Assembly: GCA_947568835.1 (NCBI GenBank)
Contig: CANOQG010000007.1
Coordinates: 4,464,001 to 4,528,000, forward strand
From: Protonemura montana
Taxonomy: Eukaryota > Arthropoda > Insecta > Plecoptera > Nemouridae
Reading direction: 5' to 3'
Length of the DNA stretch: 64,000 nt
Every line of letters begins with the position of its first letter. Position 1 is the first letter of the stretch. The notes below the pieces were generated by a model. That model was given only the letters and a program-made list of their open reading frames with translations, made no database searches and was not told the origin of the DNA. Positions 13,377 through 28,210 of the stretch are shown here, piece after piece. A program made the translations under genes and the position numbers.

Positions 13377-15114
13377 GACATATTACAGGACATGGGGCAG
13401 GACATGGGGCAAAACATGGGGCAGGACATGGGACAGGACATGGGGCAGGACATGGGGCAGGACATGGGGCAGGACATGGGGAAGGACATGGGACATGAGG
13501 CAGGACAGGGGGAGGACATGGAGCAGGACATGGGGCAGGACATGGGGCAGGACATGGGGCAGGACATGGGACATGGGGCAGGACATGGGGCAGGACATGG
13601 AGCAGGACATGGGACATGACATGGGACAGGACATGGGACAGGACATAGGGCAGGACATGGGGCAGGACATGGTGCAGGACATAGGGAAGGACATGGGGCA
13701 GGACATGGGGCAGGACATGGGGCAGGACATGGGACATGGGGCAAGACATGGGACAGGACATGGGGCAGAACATGGGGCAGGACATGGGGCAGGACATGGG
13801 GCGGGACATAGGCCAGGACATGGGGCAGGAAATGGGACAGGACAAAGGGCAGGACATGGGGCAGGACATGGGACATGGGGCAGGACATGGGGCAGGACAT
13901 GGGGCATGACATGGGGCAGGACATGGGACAGGACATGGGGCAGGACATGGGGCAGGACATGGGGCAGGACATGGGGCAGGACATGAGGCAGGACATGGGA
14001 CAGGACATGGGGCAGGACATGGGGCAGGACATGGGACATGGGGCAGGACATGGGGCAGGACATGGAGCAGGAGATGGGGCAGGAAATGGGGCAGGACATG
14101 GGACAGGACATAGGGCAGGACATGGGGCAGGACATGAGGCAGGACATGGGGCAGGACATGGGACATAGGGCAGGACAGGGGAAGGACATGGAGCAGGACA
14201 TGGGGCAGGACATGGGGCAGGACATAAGACAGGACATAGGGCAGGACATGGGGTAGGACATGGGGCAGGACATGGGGCAGGACATGGGACATGGGGCAAG
14301 ACATGGGGCAGGACATGGGGCAGGACATGGGGCAGGACATGGGGCAGGACATGGGGCAGGACATGGGACATGGGGCAGGACATGGGGCAGGACATAAGAC
14401 AGGACATAGGGCAGGACATGGGGTAGGACATGGGGCAGGACATGGGGCAGGACATGGGACATGGGGCAAGACATGGGGCAGGACATGGGGCAGGACATGG
14501 GGCAGGACATGGGGCAGGACATGGGGCAGGACATGGGACATGGGGCAGGACATGGGGCAGGACATGGGGCAGGACATGGGGCAGGACATGGGGCAGGACA
14601 TGGGGCAGGACATAGGGCAGGCCATGGGGCAGGACATGGGGCAGGACATGGAGCAGGACAAGGGACATGACATGGGACAGGACATGGGGCAGGACATGGG
14701 GCAGGACATGAGACAGGACATAGGGCAGGACATGGGGCAGGACATGGGGCAGGACATGGGGCAGGACACGGGACATGGGGCAAGACATGGGGCAGGACAT
14801 GGGGCAGGACATGGGGCAGGACATGGGGCAGGACATGGGGCAGGACATGGGGCAGGACATGGGGCAGGACATGGGGCAGGACATGGGGCAGGACATGGGG
14901 CAGGAAATGGGACAGGACAAGGGGCAGGACATGGGGCAGGACATGGGCCATGGGGCAGGACATGGGGCAGGACATGGGGCAGGACATGGGGCAGGACATG
15001 GGGCAGGACATGGGGCAGGACATGGGGCAGGACATAGGGCAGGACATGGGGTAGGACATGAGGCAGGACATGAGACAGGACATGGGGCAGGACATGGGGC
15101 AGGACATGGGACAG
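13377..15114 (+). repeat. HOR unit, 1,738 bp
   Basis: Same marker order as the 1,702-bp class, but with three extra plain 12-mers (36 bp) in the run between GACACGGGA and GGAAATGGGAC near 14.8-14.9 kb. This accounts exactly for the length difference. It contains two successive ATAAGACAGG ... GGGGTAGG blocks and AGGGCAGGCC. Confidence 0.9.
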
Positions 15115-16816
15115 GACATATTACAGGACATGGGGCAGGACATGGGGCAAAACATGGGGCAGGACATGGGACAGGACATGGGGCAGGACATGGGGCAGGA
15201 CATGGGGCAGGACATGGGGAAGGACATGGGACATGAGGCAGGACAGGGGGAGGACATGGAGCAGGACATGGGGCAGGACATGGGGCAGGACATGGGGCAG
15301 GACATGGGACATGGGGCAGGACATGGGGCAGGACATGGAGCAGGACATGGGACATGACATGGGACAGGACATGGGACAGGACATAGGGCAGGACATGGGG
15401 CAGGACATGGTGCAGGACATAGGGAAGGACATGGGGCAGGACATGGGGCAGGACATGGGGCAGGACATGGGACATGGGGCAAGACATGGGACAGGACATG
15501 GGGCAGAACATGGGGCAGGACATGAGGCAGGACATGGGGCGGGACATAGGCCAGGACATGGGGCAGGAAATGGGACAGGACAAAGGGCAGGACATGGGGC
15601 AGGACATGGGACATGGGGCAGGACATGGGGCAGGACATGGGGCATGACATGGGGCAGGACATGGGACAGGACATGGGGCAGGACATGGGGCAGGACATGG
15701 GGCAGGACATGGGGCAGGACATGAGGCAGGACATGGGACAGGACATGGGGCAGGACATGGGGCAGGACATGGGACATGGGGCAGGACATGGGGCAGGACA
15801 TGGAGCAGGAGATGGGGCAGGAAATGGGGCAGGACATGGGACAGGACATAGGGCAGGACATGGGGCAGGACATGAGGCAGGACATGGGGCAGGACATGGG
15901 ACATAGGGCAGGACAGGGGAAGGACATGGAGCAGGACATGGGGCAGGACATGGGGCAGGACATAAGACAGGACATAGGGCAGGACATGGGGTAGGACATG
16001 GGGCAGGACATGGGGCAGGACATGGGACATGGGGCAAGACATGGGGCAGGACATGGGGCAGGACATGGGGCAGGACATGGGGCAGGACATGGGGCAGGAC
16101 ATGGGACATGGGGCAGGACATGGGGCAGGACATAAGACAGGACATAGGGCAGGACATGGGGTAGGACATGGGGCAGGACATGGGGCAGGACATGGGACAT
16201 GGGGCAAGACATGGGGCAGGACATGGGGCAGGACATGGGGCAGGACATGGGGCAGGACATGGGGCAGGACATGGGACATGGGGCAGGACATGGGGCAGGA
16301 CATGGGGCAGGACATGGGGCAGGACATGGGGCAGGACATGGGGCAGGACATAGGGCAGGCCATGGGGCAGGACATGGGGCAGGACATGGAGCAGGACAAG
16401 GGACATGACATGGGACAGGACATGGGGCAGGACATGGGGCAGGACATGAGACAGGACATAGGGCAGGACATGGGGCAGGACATGGGGCAGGACATGGGGC
16501 AGGACACGGGACATGGGGCAAGACATGGGGCAGGACATGGGGCAGGACATGGGGCAGGACATGGGGCAGGACATGGGGCAGGACATGGGGCAGGACATGG
16601 GGCAGGAAATGGGACAGGACAAGGGGCAGGACATGGGGCAGGACATGGGCCATGGGGCAGGACATGGGGCAGGACATGGGGCAGGACATGGGGCAGGACA
16701 TGGGGCAGGACATGGGGCAGGACATGGGGCAGGACATAGGGCAGGACATGGGGTAGGACATGAGGCAGGACATGAGACAGGACATGGGGCAGGACATGGG
16801 GCAGGACATGGGACAG
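15115..16816 (+). repeat. HOR unit, 1,702-bp class
   Basis: Includes the AGGGCAGGCC segment and a doubled ATAAGACAGG ... GGGGTAGG block that the 1,460-bp class lacks. A private ATGAGGCAGG replaces a plain unit near 15,521, just before GCGGGACATAGG. The same length recurs at 60,432-62,133. Confidence 0.9.
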
Positions 16817-18276
16817 GACATATTACAGGACATGGGGCAGGACATGGGGCAAAACATGGGGCAGGACATGGGACAGGACATGGGGCAGGACATGGGGCAG
16901 GACATGGGGCAGGACATGGGGAAGGACATGGGACATGAGGCAGGACAGGGGGAGGACATGGAGCAGGACATGGGGCAGGACATGGGGCAGGACATGGGGC
17001 AGGACATGGGACATGGGGCAGGACATGGGGCAGGACATGGAGCAGGACATGGGACATGACATGGGACAGGACATGGGACAGGACATAGGGCAGGACATGG
17101 GGCAGGACATGGTGCAGGACATAGGGAAGGACATGGGGCAGGACATGGGGCAGGACATGGGGCAGGACATGGGACATGGGGCAAGACATGGGACAGGACA
17201 TGGGGCAGAACATGGGGCAGGACATGGGGCAGGACATGGGGCGGGACATAGGCCAGGACATGGGGCAGGAAATGGGACAGGACAAAGGGCAGGACATGGG
17301 GCAGGACATGGGACATGGGGCAGGACATGGGGCAGGACATGGGGCATGACATGGGGCAGGACATGGGACAGGACATGGGGCAGGACATGGGGCAGGACAT
17401 GGGGCAGGACATGGGGCAGGACATGAGGCAGGACATGGGACAGGACATGGGGCAGGACATGGGGCAGGACATGGGACATGGGGCAGGACATGGGGCAGGA
17501 CATGGAGCAGGAGATGGGGCAGGAAATGGGGCAGGACATGGGACAGGACATAGGGCAGGACATGGGGCAGGACATGAGGCAGGACATGGGGCAGGACATG
17601 GGACATAGGGCAGGACAGGGGAAGGACATGGAGCAGGACATGGGGCAGGACATGGGGCAGGACATAAGACAGGACATAGGGCAGGACATGGGGTAGGACA
17701 TGGGGCAGGACATGGGGCAGGACATGGGACATGGGGCAAGACATGGGGCAGGACATGGGGCAGGACATGGGGCAGGACATGGGGCAGGACATGGGGCAGG
17801 ACATGGGACATGGGGCAGGACATGGGGCAGGACATGGGGCAGGACATGGGGCAGGACATGGGGCAGGACATGGGGCAGGACATGGGGCAGGACATGGGGC
17901 AGGACATGAGACAGGACATAGGGCAGGACATGGGGCAGGACATGGGGCAGGACATGGGGCAGGACACGGGACATGGGGCAAGACATGGGGCAGGACATGG
18001 GGCAGGACATGGGGCAGGACATGGGGCAGGACATGGGGCAGGACATGGGGCAGGACATGGGGCAGGAAATGGGACAGGACAAGGGGCAGGACATGGGGCA
18101 GGACATGGGCCATGGGGCAGAACATGGGGAAGGACATGGGGCAGGACATGGGGCAGGACATGGGGCAGGACATGGGGCAGGACATGGGGCAGGACATAGG
18201 GCAGGACATGGGGTAGGACATGAGGCAGGACATGAGACAGGACATGGGGCAGGACATGGGGCAGGACATGGGACAG
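16817..18276 (+). repeat. HOR unit, 1,460-bp class with CAGAACATGGGGAAGG subtype
   Basis: Standard 1,460-bp marker order, but directly after GGGCCATGG it carries CAGAACATGGGGAAGG near 18,117. That subtype recurs near 23,025 and 24,544 and links this unit to those two as recent copies. Confidence 0.9.
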
Positions 18277-20035
18277 GACATATTACAGGACATGGGGCAG
18301 GACATGGGGCAAAACATGGGGCAGGACATGGGACAGGACATGGGGCAGGACATGGGGCAGGACATGGGGCAGGACATGGGGAAGGACATGGGACATGAGG
18401 CAGGACAGGGGGAGGACATGGAGCAGGACATGGGGCAGGACATGGGGCAGGACATGGGGCAGGACATGGGACATGGGGCAGGACATGGGGCAGGACATGG
18501 AGCAGGACATGGGACATGACATGGGACAGGACATGGGACAGGACATAGGGCAGGACATGGGGCAGGACATGGTGCAGGACATACGGCAGGACATGGGGCA
18601 GGACATGGGGCAGGACATGGGGCAGGACATGGGGCAGGACATGAGGCAGGACTTGAAGCAGGACATGGGGCAGGACATGGGGCAGGACATGGGACAGGAC
18701 ATGGGGCAGGACATGGGGCAGGACATGGGGCAGGACATGGGGCAGTACATGGGGCAGGACATGAGGCAGGACATGGGACAGGACATGGGGCAGGACATGG
18801 GGCAGGACATGGGACATGGGGCAGGACATGGAGCAGGACATGGGGCAGGACATGGGGCAGGACATGGGGCAGGACATAGGGCAGGACATGGGGCAGGACA
18901 TGGGGCAGGACATGGAGCAGGACATGGGACATGACATGGGACAGGACATGGGACAGGACATAGGGCAGGACATGGGGCAGGACATGGGGCAGGACATAGG
19001 GCAGGACATGGGGCAGGACATGGGGCAGGACATGGGGCAGGACATAGGGCAGGACATGGGGCAGGACATGGGGCAGGACATGGGGCAGGACATGGGGCAG
19101 GACATGGGGCAGGACATGGGGCGGGACATAGGCCAGGACATGGGGCAGGAAATGGGACAGGACAAAGGGCAGGACATGGGGCAGGACATGGGACATGGGG
19201 CAGGACATGGGGCAGGACATGGGGCATGACATGGGGCAGGACATGGGACAGGACATGGGGCAGGACATGGGGCAGGACATGGGGCAGGACATGGGGCAGG
19301 ACATGAGGCAGGACATGGGACAGGACATGGGGCAGGACATGGGGCAGGACATGGGACATGGGGCAGGACATGGGGCAGGACATGGAGCAGGAGATGGGGC
19401 AGGAAATGGGGCAGGACATGGGACAGGACATAGGGCAGGACATGGGGCAGGACATGGGGCAGGACATGGGGCAGGACATGGGGCAGGACATGGGACATGG
19501 GGCAGGACATGGGGCAGGACATGGGGCAGGACATGGGGCAGGACATGGGGCAGGACATGAGGCAGGACATAGGGCAGGCCATGGGGCAGGACATGGGGCA
19601 GGACATGGAGCAGGACATGGGACATGACATGGGACAGGACATGGGGCAGGACATGGGGCAGGACATAAGACAGGACATAGGGCAGGACATGGGGCAGGAC
19701 ATGGGGCAGGACATGGGGCAGGACACGGGAAATGGGGCAAGACATGGGGCAGGACATGGGGCAGGACATGGGGCAGGACATGGGGCAGGACATGGGGCAG
19801 GACATGGGGCAGGACATGGGGCAGGAAATGGGACAGGACAAGGGGCAGGACATGGGGCAGGACATGGGCCATGGGGCAGGACATGGGGCAGGACATGGGG
19901 CAGGACATGGGGCAGGACATGGGGCAGGACATGGGGCAGGACATGGGGCAGGACATAGGGCAGGACATGGGGTAGGACATGAGGCAGGACATGAGACAGG
20001 ACATGGGGCAGGACATGGGGCAAGACATGGGACAG
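18277..20035 (+). repeat. HOR unit, 1,759-bp class (copy 1)
   Basis: Contains the ACTTGAAGC / GCAGTACATGG module near 18.65-18.75 kb and a distinctive GACACGGGAAATGG junction near 19,722. It matches 24,704-26,462 at a constant offset of 6,427 bp. Confidence 0.9.
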
Positions 20036-21783
20036 GACATATTGCAGGACATGGGGCAGGACATGGGGCAAAACATGGGGCAGGACATGGGACAGGACAT
20101 GGGGCAGGACATGTGGCAGGACATGGGGCAGGACATGGGGAAGGACATGGGACATGAGGCAGGACAGGGGGAGGACATGGAGCAGGACATGGGGCAGGAC
20201 ATGGGGCAGGACCTGGGGCAGGACATGGGACATGGGGCAGGACATGGGGCAGGACATGGAGCAGGACATGGGACATGACATGGGACAGGACATGGGACAG
20301 GACATAGGGCAGGACATGGGGCAGGACATGGTGCAGGACATACGGCAGGACATGGGGCAGGACATGGGGCAGGACATGGGGCAGGACATGGGGCAGGACA
20401 TGAGGCAGGACTTGAAGCAGGACATGGGGCAGGACATGGGGCAGGACATGGGACAGGACATGGGGCAGGACATGGGGCAGGACATGGGGCAGGACATGGG
20501 GCAGTACATGGGGCAGGACATGAGGCAGGACATGGGACAGGACATGGGGCAGGACATGGGACAGGACATAGGGAAGGACATGGGGCAGGACATGGGGCAG
20601 GACATGGGGCAGGACATGGGACATGGGGCAAGACATGGGACAGGACATGGGGCAGAACATGGGGCAGGACATGGGGCAGGACATGGGGCGGGACATAGGC
20701 CAGGACATGGGGCAGGAAATGGGACAGGACAAAGGGCAGGACATGGGGCAGGACATGGGACATGGGGCAGGACATGGGGCAGGACATGGGGCATTACATG
20801 GGGCAGGACATGGGACAGGACATGGGGCAGGACATGGGGCAGGACATGGGGCAGGACATGGGGCAGGACATGAGGCAGGACATGGGACAGGACATGGGGC
20901 AGGACATGGGGCAGGACATGGGACATGGGGCAGGACATGGGGCAGGACATGGAGCAGGAGATGGGGCAGGAAATGGGGCAGGACATGGGACAGGACATAG
21001 GGCAGGACATGGGGCAGGACATGAGGCAGGACATGGGGCAGGACATGGGACATAGGGCAGGACAGGGGAAGGACATGGAGCAGGACATGGGGCAGGACAT
21101 GGGGCAGGACATAAGACAGGACATAGGGCAGGACATGGGGTAGGACATGGGGCAGGACATGGGGCAGGACATGGGACATGGGGCAAGACATGGGACAGGA
21201 CATGGGACATGGGGCAGGACATGGGGCAGGACATGGGGCAGGACATGGGGCAGGACATGGGGCAGGACATGGGGCAGGACATAGGGCAGGCCATGGGGCA
21301 GGACATGGGGCAGGACATGGAGCAGGACAAGGGACATGACATGGGACAGGACATGGGGCAGGACATGGGGCAGGACATGAGACAGGACATAGGGCAGGAC
21401 ATGGGGCAGGACATGGGGCAGGACATGGGGCAGGACACGGGACATGGGGCAAGACATGGGGCAGGACATGGGGCAGGACATGGGGCAGGACATGGGTAAG
21501 GACATGGGGCAGGACATGGGGCAGGACATGGGGCAGGAAATGGGACAGGACAAGGGGCAGGACATGGGGCAGGACATGGGCCATGGGGCAGGACATGGGG
21601 CAGGACATGGGGCAGGACATGGGGCAGGACATGGGGCAGGACATGGGGCAGGACATGGGGCAGGACATGGGGCAGGACATGGGGCAGGACATGGGGCAGG
21701 ACATAGGGCAGGACATGGGGTAGGACATGAGGCAGGACATGAGACAGGACATGGGGCAGGACATGGGGCAGGACATGGGACAG
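20036..21783 (+). repeat. HOR unit, 1,748-bp class (copy 1)
   Basis: Opens with the TATTGC form of the landmark. Shared private variants are ATGTGGCAGG near 20,111, GACCTGGGGC near 20,209 and GCATTACATGG at 20,791. All three recur exactly 6,427 bp downstream. GGGTAAGG near 21,495 is the subtype marker leading into the GATATATTGC landmark. Confidence 0.9.
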
Positions 21784-23183
21784 GATATATTGCAGGACAT
21801 GGGGCAGGACATGGGGCAAAACATGGGGCAGGACATGGGACAGGACATGGGGCAGGACATGGGGCAGGACATGGGGCAGGACATGGGGAAGGACATGGGA
21901 CATGAGGCAGGACAGGGGGAGGACATGGAGCAGGACATGGGGCAGGACATGGGGCAGGACATGGGACATGGGGCAGGACATGGGGCAGGACATGGAGCAG
22001 GACATGGGACATGACATGGGACAGGACATGGGACAGGACATAGGGCAGGACATGGGGCAGGACATGGTGCAGGACATAGGGAAGGACATGGGGCAGGACA
22101 TGGGGCAGGACATGGGGCAGGACATGGGACATGGGGCAAGACATGGGACAGGACATGGGGCAGAACATGGGGCAGGACATGGGGCAGGACATGGGGCGGG
22201 ACATAGGCCAGGACATGGGGCAGGAAATGGGACAGGACAAAGGGCAGGACATGGGGCAGGACATGGGACATGGGGCAGGACATGGGGCAGGACATGGGGC
22301 ATGACATGGGGCAGGACATGGGACAGGACATGGGGCAGGACATGGGGCAGGACATGGGGCAGGACATGGGGCAGGACATGAGGCAGGACATGGGACAGGA
22401 CATGGGGCAGGACATGGGGCAGGACATGGGACATGGGGCAGGACATGGGGCAGGACATGGAGCAGGAGATGGGGCAGGAAATGGGGCAGGACATGGGACA
22501 GGACATAGGGCAGGACATGGGGCAGGACATGAGGCAGGACATGGGGCAGGACATGGGACATAGGGCAGGACAGGGGAAGGACATGGAGCAGGACATGGGG
22601 CAGGACATGGGGCAGGACATGGGGCAGGACATGGGACATGGGGCAAGACATGGGGCAGGACATGGGGCAGGACATGGGGCAGGACATGGGGCAGGACATG
22701 GGGCAGGACATGGGACATGGGGCAGGACATGGGGCAGGACATGGGGCAGGACATGGGGCAGGACATGGGGCAGGACATGGGGCAGGACATGGGGCAGGAC
22801 ATGGGGCAGGACATGAGACAGGACATAGGGCAGGACATGGGGCAGGACATGGGGCAGGACATGGGGCAGGACACGGGACATGGGGCAAGACATGGGGCAG
22901 GACATGGGGCAGGACATGGGGCAGGACATGGGGCAGGACATGGGGCAGGACATGGGGCAGGACATGGGGCAGGAAATGGGACAGGACAAGGGGCAGGACA
23001 TGGGGCAGGACATGGGCCATGGGGCAGAACATGGGGAAGGACATGGGGCAGGACATGGGGCAGGACATGGGGCAGGACATGGGGCAGGACATGGGGCAGG
23101 ACATAGGGCAGGACATGGGGTAGGACATGAGGCAGGACATGAGACAGGACATGGGGCAGGACATGGGGCAGGACATGGGACAG
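21784..23183 (+). repeat. HOR unit, 1,400 bp, deletion derivative of the 1,460 class
   Basis: Begins with the GATATATTGC landmark subtype. It is 60 bp shorter than the 1,460-bp class: one plain 12-mer is missing near 21,960, and the ATAAGACAGG ... GGGGTAGG segment is missing near 22,615. It ends in the CAGAACATGGGGAAGG subtype near 23,025. Confidence 0.88.
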
Positions 23184-24703
23184 GACATATTACAGGACAT
23201 GGGGCAGGACATGGGGCAAAACATGGGGCAGGACATGGGACAGGACATGGGGCAGGACATGGGGCAGGACATGGGGCAGGACATGGGGCAAAACATGGGG
23301 CAGGACATGGGACAGGACATGGGGCAGGACATGGGGCAGGACATGGGGCAGGACATGGGGAAGGACATGGGACATGAGGCAGGACAGGGGGAGGACATGG
23401 AGCAGGACATGGGGCAGGACATGGGGCAGGACATGGGACATGGGGCAGGACATGGGGCAGGACATGGAGCAGGACATGGGACATGACATGGGACAGGACA
23501 TGGGACAGGACATAGGGCAGGACATGGGGCAGGACATGGTGCAGGACATAGGGAAGGACATGGGGCAGGACATGGGGCAGGACATGGGGCAGGACATGGG
23601 ACATGGGGCAAGACATGGGACAGGACATGGGGCAGAACATGGGGCAGGACATGGGGCAGGACATGGGGCGGGACATAGGCCAGGACATGGGGCAGGAAAT
23701 GGGACAGGACAAAGGGCAGGACATGGGGCAGGACATGGGACATGGGGCAGGACATGGGGCAGGACATGGGGCATGACATGGGGCAGGACATGGGACAGGA
23801 CATGGGGCAGGACATGGGGCAGGACATGGGGCAGGACATGGGGCAGGACATGAGGCAGGACATGGGACAGGACATGGGGCAGGACATGGGGCAGGACATG
23901 GGACATGGGGCAGGACATGGGGCAGGACATGGAGCAGGAGATGGGGCAGGAAATGGGGCAGGACATGGGACAGGACATAGGGCAGGACATGGGGCAGGAC
24001 ATGAGGCAGGACATGGGGCAGGACATGGGACATAGGGCAGGACAGGGGAAGGACATGGAGCAGGACATGGGGCAGGACATGGGGCAGGACATAAGACAGG
24101 ACATAGGGCAGGACATGGGGTAGGACATGGGGCAGGACATGGGGCAGGACATGGGACATGGGGCAAGACATGGGGCAGGACATGGGGCAGGACATGGGGC
24201 AGGACATGGGGCAGGACATGGGGCAGGACATGGGACATGGGGCAGGACATGGGGCAGGACATGGGGCAGGACATGGGGCAGGACATGGGGCAGGACATGG
24301 GGCAGGACATGGGGCAGGACATGGGGCAGGACATGAGACAGGACATAGGGCAGGACATGGGGCAGGACATGGGGCAGGACATGGGGCAGGACACGGGACA
24401 TGGGGCAAGACATGGGGCAGGACATGGGGCAGGACATGGGGCAGGACATGGGGCAGGACATGGGGCAGGACATGGGGCAGGACATGGGGCAGGAAATGGG
24501 ACAGGACAAGGGGCAGGACATGGGGCAGGACATGGGCCATGGGGCAGAACATGGGGAAGGACATGGGGCAGGACATGGGGCAGGACATGGGGCAGGACAT
24601 GGGGCAGGACATGGGGCAGGACATAGGGCAGGACATGGGGTAGGACATGAGGCAGGACATGAGACAGGACATGGGGCAGGACATGGGGCAGGACATGGGA
24701 CAG
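23184..24703 (+). repeat. HOR unit, 1,520 bp, 1,460 class with a 72-bp local expansion
   Basis: Length is explained by a 72-bp tandem duplication around the AAAACATGG marker (which occurs twice, 72 bp apart) minus one 12-mer near 23,430. It otherwise follows the 16,817-18,276 unit, including CAGAACATGGGGAAGG near 24,544. Confidence 0.9.
23217..23360 (+). repeat. 72-bp local tandem duplication around AAAACATGG
   Basis: The CAAAACATGG variant, normally once per HOR, occurs at 23,217 and 23,289. Each is followed by the same six-unit series, so this is a fresh six-monomer expansion inside one HOR. Confidence 0.9.
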
Positions 24704-26462
24704 GACATATTACAGGACATGGGGCAGGACATGGGGCAAAACATGGGGCAGGACATGGGACAGGACATGGGGCAGGACATGGGGCAGGACATGGGGCAGG
24801 ACATGGGGAAGGACATGGGACATGAGGCAGGACAGGGGGAGGACATGGAGCAGGACATGGGGCAGGACATGGGGCAGGACATGGGGCAGGACATGGGACA
24901 TGGGGCAGGACATGGGGCAGGACATGGAGCAGGACATGGGACATGACATGGGACAGGACATGGGACAGGACATAGGGCAGGACATGGGGCAGGACATGGT
25001 GCAGGACATACGGCAGGACATGGGGCAGGACATGGGGCAGGACATGGGGCAGGACATGGGGCAGGACATGAGGCAGGACTTGAAGCAGGACATGGGGCAG
25101 GACATGGGGCAGGACATGGGACAGGACATGGGGCAGGACATGGGGCAGGACATGGGGCAGGACATGGGGCAGTACATGGGGCAGGACATGAGGCAGGACA
25201 TGGGACAGGACATGGGGCAGGACATGGGGCAGGACATGGGACATGGGGCAGGACATGGAGCAGGACATGGGGCAGGACATGGGGCAGGACATGGGGCAGG
25301 ACATAGGGCAGGACATGGGGCAGGACATGGGGCAGGACATGGAGCAGGACATGGGACATGACATGGGACAGGACATGGGACAGGACATAGGGCAGGACAT
25401 GGGGCAGGACATGGGGCAGGACATAGGGCAGGACATGGGGCAGGACATGGGGCAGGACATGGGGCAGGACATAGGGCAGGACATGGGGCAGGACATGGGG
25501 CAGGACATGGGGCAGGACATGGGGCAGGACATGGGGCAGGACATGGGGCGGGACATAGGCCAGGACATGGGGCAGGAAATGGGACAGGACAAAGGGCAGG
25601 ACATGGGGCAGGACATGGGACATGGGGCAGGACATGGGGCAGGACATGGGGCATGACATGGGGCAGGACATGGGACAGGACATGGGGCAGGACATGGGGC
25701 AGGACATGGGGCAGGACATGGGGCAGGACATGAGGCAGGACATGGGACAGGACATGGGGCAGGACATGGGGCAGGACATGGGACATGGGGCAGGACATGG
25801 GGCAGGACATGGAGCAGGAGATGGGGCAGGAAATGGGGCAGGACATGGGACAGGACATAGGGCAGGACATGGGGCAGGACATGGGGCAGGACATGGGGCA
25901 GGACATGGGGCAGGACATGGGACATGGGGCAGGACATGGGGCAGGACATGGGGCAGGACATGGGGCAGGACATGGGGCAGGACATGAGGCAGGACATAGG
26001 GCAGGCCATGGGGCAGGACATGGGGCAGGACATGGAGCAGGACATGGGACATGACATGGGACAGGACATGGGGCAGGACATGGGGCAGGACATAAGACAG
26101 GACATAGGGCAGGACATGGGGCAGGACATGGGGCAGGACATGGAGCAGGACACGGGAAATGGGGCAAGACATGGGGCAGGACATGGGGCAGGACATGGGG
26201 CAGGACATGGGGCAGGACATGGGGCAGGACATGGGGCAGGACATGGGGCAGGAAATGGGACAGGACAAGGGGCAGGACATGGGGCAGGACATGGGCCATG
26301 GGGCAGGACATGGGGCAGGACATGGGGCAGGACATGGGGCAGGACATGGGGCAGGACATGGGGCAGGACATGGGGCAGGACATAGGGCAGGACATGGGGT
26401 AGGACATGAGGCAGGACATGAGACAGGACATGGGGCAGGACATGGGGCAAGACATGGGACAG
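24704..26462 (+). repeat. HOR unit, 1,759-bp class (copy 2)
   Basis: Copy of 18,277-20,035 at offset 6,427, including the GACACGGGAAATGG junction near 26,150. A private change to GGAGCAGGACACGGG sits just before that junction, where copy 1 has GGGGCAGGACACGGG. Confidence 0.9.
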
Positions 26463-28210
26463 GACATATTGCAGGACATGGGGCAGGACATGGGGCAAAA
26501 CATGGGGCAGGACATGGGACAGGACATGGGGCAGGACATGTGGCAGGACATGGGGCAGGACATGGGGAAGGACATGGGACATGAGGCAGGACAGGGGGAG
26601 GACATGGAGCAGGACATGGGGCAGGACATGGGGCAGGACCTGGGGCAGGACATGGGACATGGGGCAGGACATGGGGCAGGACATGGAGCAGGACATGGGA
26701 CATGACATGGGACAGGACATGGGACAGGACATAGGGCAGGACATGGGGCAGGACATGGTGCAGGACATACGGCAGGACATGGGGCAGGACATGGGGCAGG
26801 ACATGGGGCAGGACATGGGGCAGGACATGAGGCAGGACTTGAAGCAGGACATGGGGCAGGACATGGGGCAGGACATGGGACAGGACATGGGGCAGGACAT
26901 GGGGCAGGACATGGGGCAGGACATGGGGCAGTACATGGGGCAGGACATGAGGCAGGACATGGGACAGGACATGGGGCAGGACATGGGACAGGACATAGGG
27001 AAGGACATGGGGCAGGACATGGGGCAGGACATGGGGCAGGACATGGGACATGGGGCAAGACATGGGACAGGACATGGGGCAGAACATGGGGCAGGACATG
27101 GGGCAGGACATGGGGCGGGACATAGGCCAGGACATGGGGCAGGAAATGGGACAGGACAAAGGGCAGGACATGGGGCAGGACATGGGACATGGGGCAGGAC
27201 ATGGGGCAGGACATGGGGCATTACATGGGGCAGGACATGGGACAGGACATGGGGCAGGACATGGGGCAGGACATGGGGCAGGACATGGGGCAGGACATGA
27301 GGCAGGACATGGGACAGGACATGGGGCAGGACATGGGGCAGGACATGGGACATGGGGCAGGACATGGGGCAGGACATGGAGCAGGAGATGGGGCAGGAAA
27401 TGGGGCAGGACATGGGACAGGACATAGGGCAGGACATGGGGCAGGACATGAGGCAGGACATGGGGCAGGACATGGGACATAGGGCAGGACAGGGGAAGGA
27501 CATGGAGCAGGACATGGGGCAGGACATGGGGCAGGACATAAGACAGGACATAGGGCAGGACATGGGGTAGGACATGGGGCAGGACATGGGGCAGGACATG
27601 GGACATGGGGCAAGACATGGGACAGGACATGGGACATGGGGCAGGACATGGGGCAGGACATGGGGCAGGACATGGGGCAGGACATGGGGCAGGACATGGG
27701 GCAGGACATAGGGCAGGCCATGGGGCAGGACATGGGGCAGGACATGGAGCAGGACAAGGGACATGACATGGGACAGGACATGGGGCAGGACATGGGGCAG
27801 GACATGAGACAGGACATAGGGCAGGACATGGGGCAGGACATGGGGCAGGACATGGGGCAGGACACGGGACATGGGGCAAGACATGGGGCAGGACATGGGG
27901 CAGGACATGGGGCAGGACATGGGTAAGGACATGGGGCAGGACATGGGGCAGGACATGGGGCAGGAAATGGGACAGGACAAGGGGCAGGACATGGGGCAGG
28001 ACATGGGCCATGGGGCAGGACATGGGGCAGGACATGGGGCAGGACATGGGGCAGGACATGGGGCAGGACATGGGGCAGGACATGGGGCAGGACATGGGGC
28101 AGGACATGGGGCAGGACATGGGGCAGGACATAGGGCAGGACATGGGGTAGGACATGAGGCAGGACATGAGACAGGACATGGGGCAGGACATGGGGCAGGA
28201 CATGGGACAG
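26463..28210 (+). repeat. HOR unit, 1,748-bp class (copy 2)
   Basis: Shares ATGTGGCAGG (near 26,538), GACCTGGGGC (near 26,636) and GCATTACATGG (27,218) with 20,036-21,783. The 7,158-bp tandem duplication begins inside this unit at about 26,985. Confidence 0.9.

Larger units (their letters stand above)
17060..21955 (+). repeat. Copy 1 of a 6,427-bp-offset block
   Basis: Landmarks 18,277, 20,036 and 21,784 recur at 24,704, 26,463 and 28,211 with constant spacing. The copies share private variants CAGAACATGGGGAAGG, ATGTGGCAGG, GACCTGGGGC and GCATTACATGG. The match breaks where a 12-mer is missing near 21,960. Confidence 0.88.
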
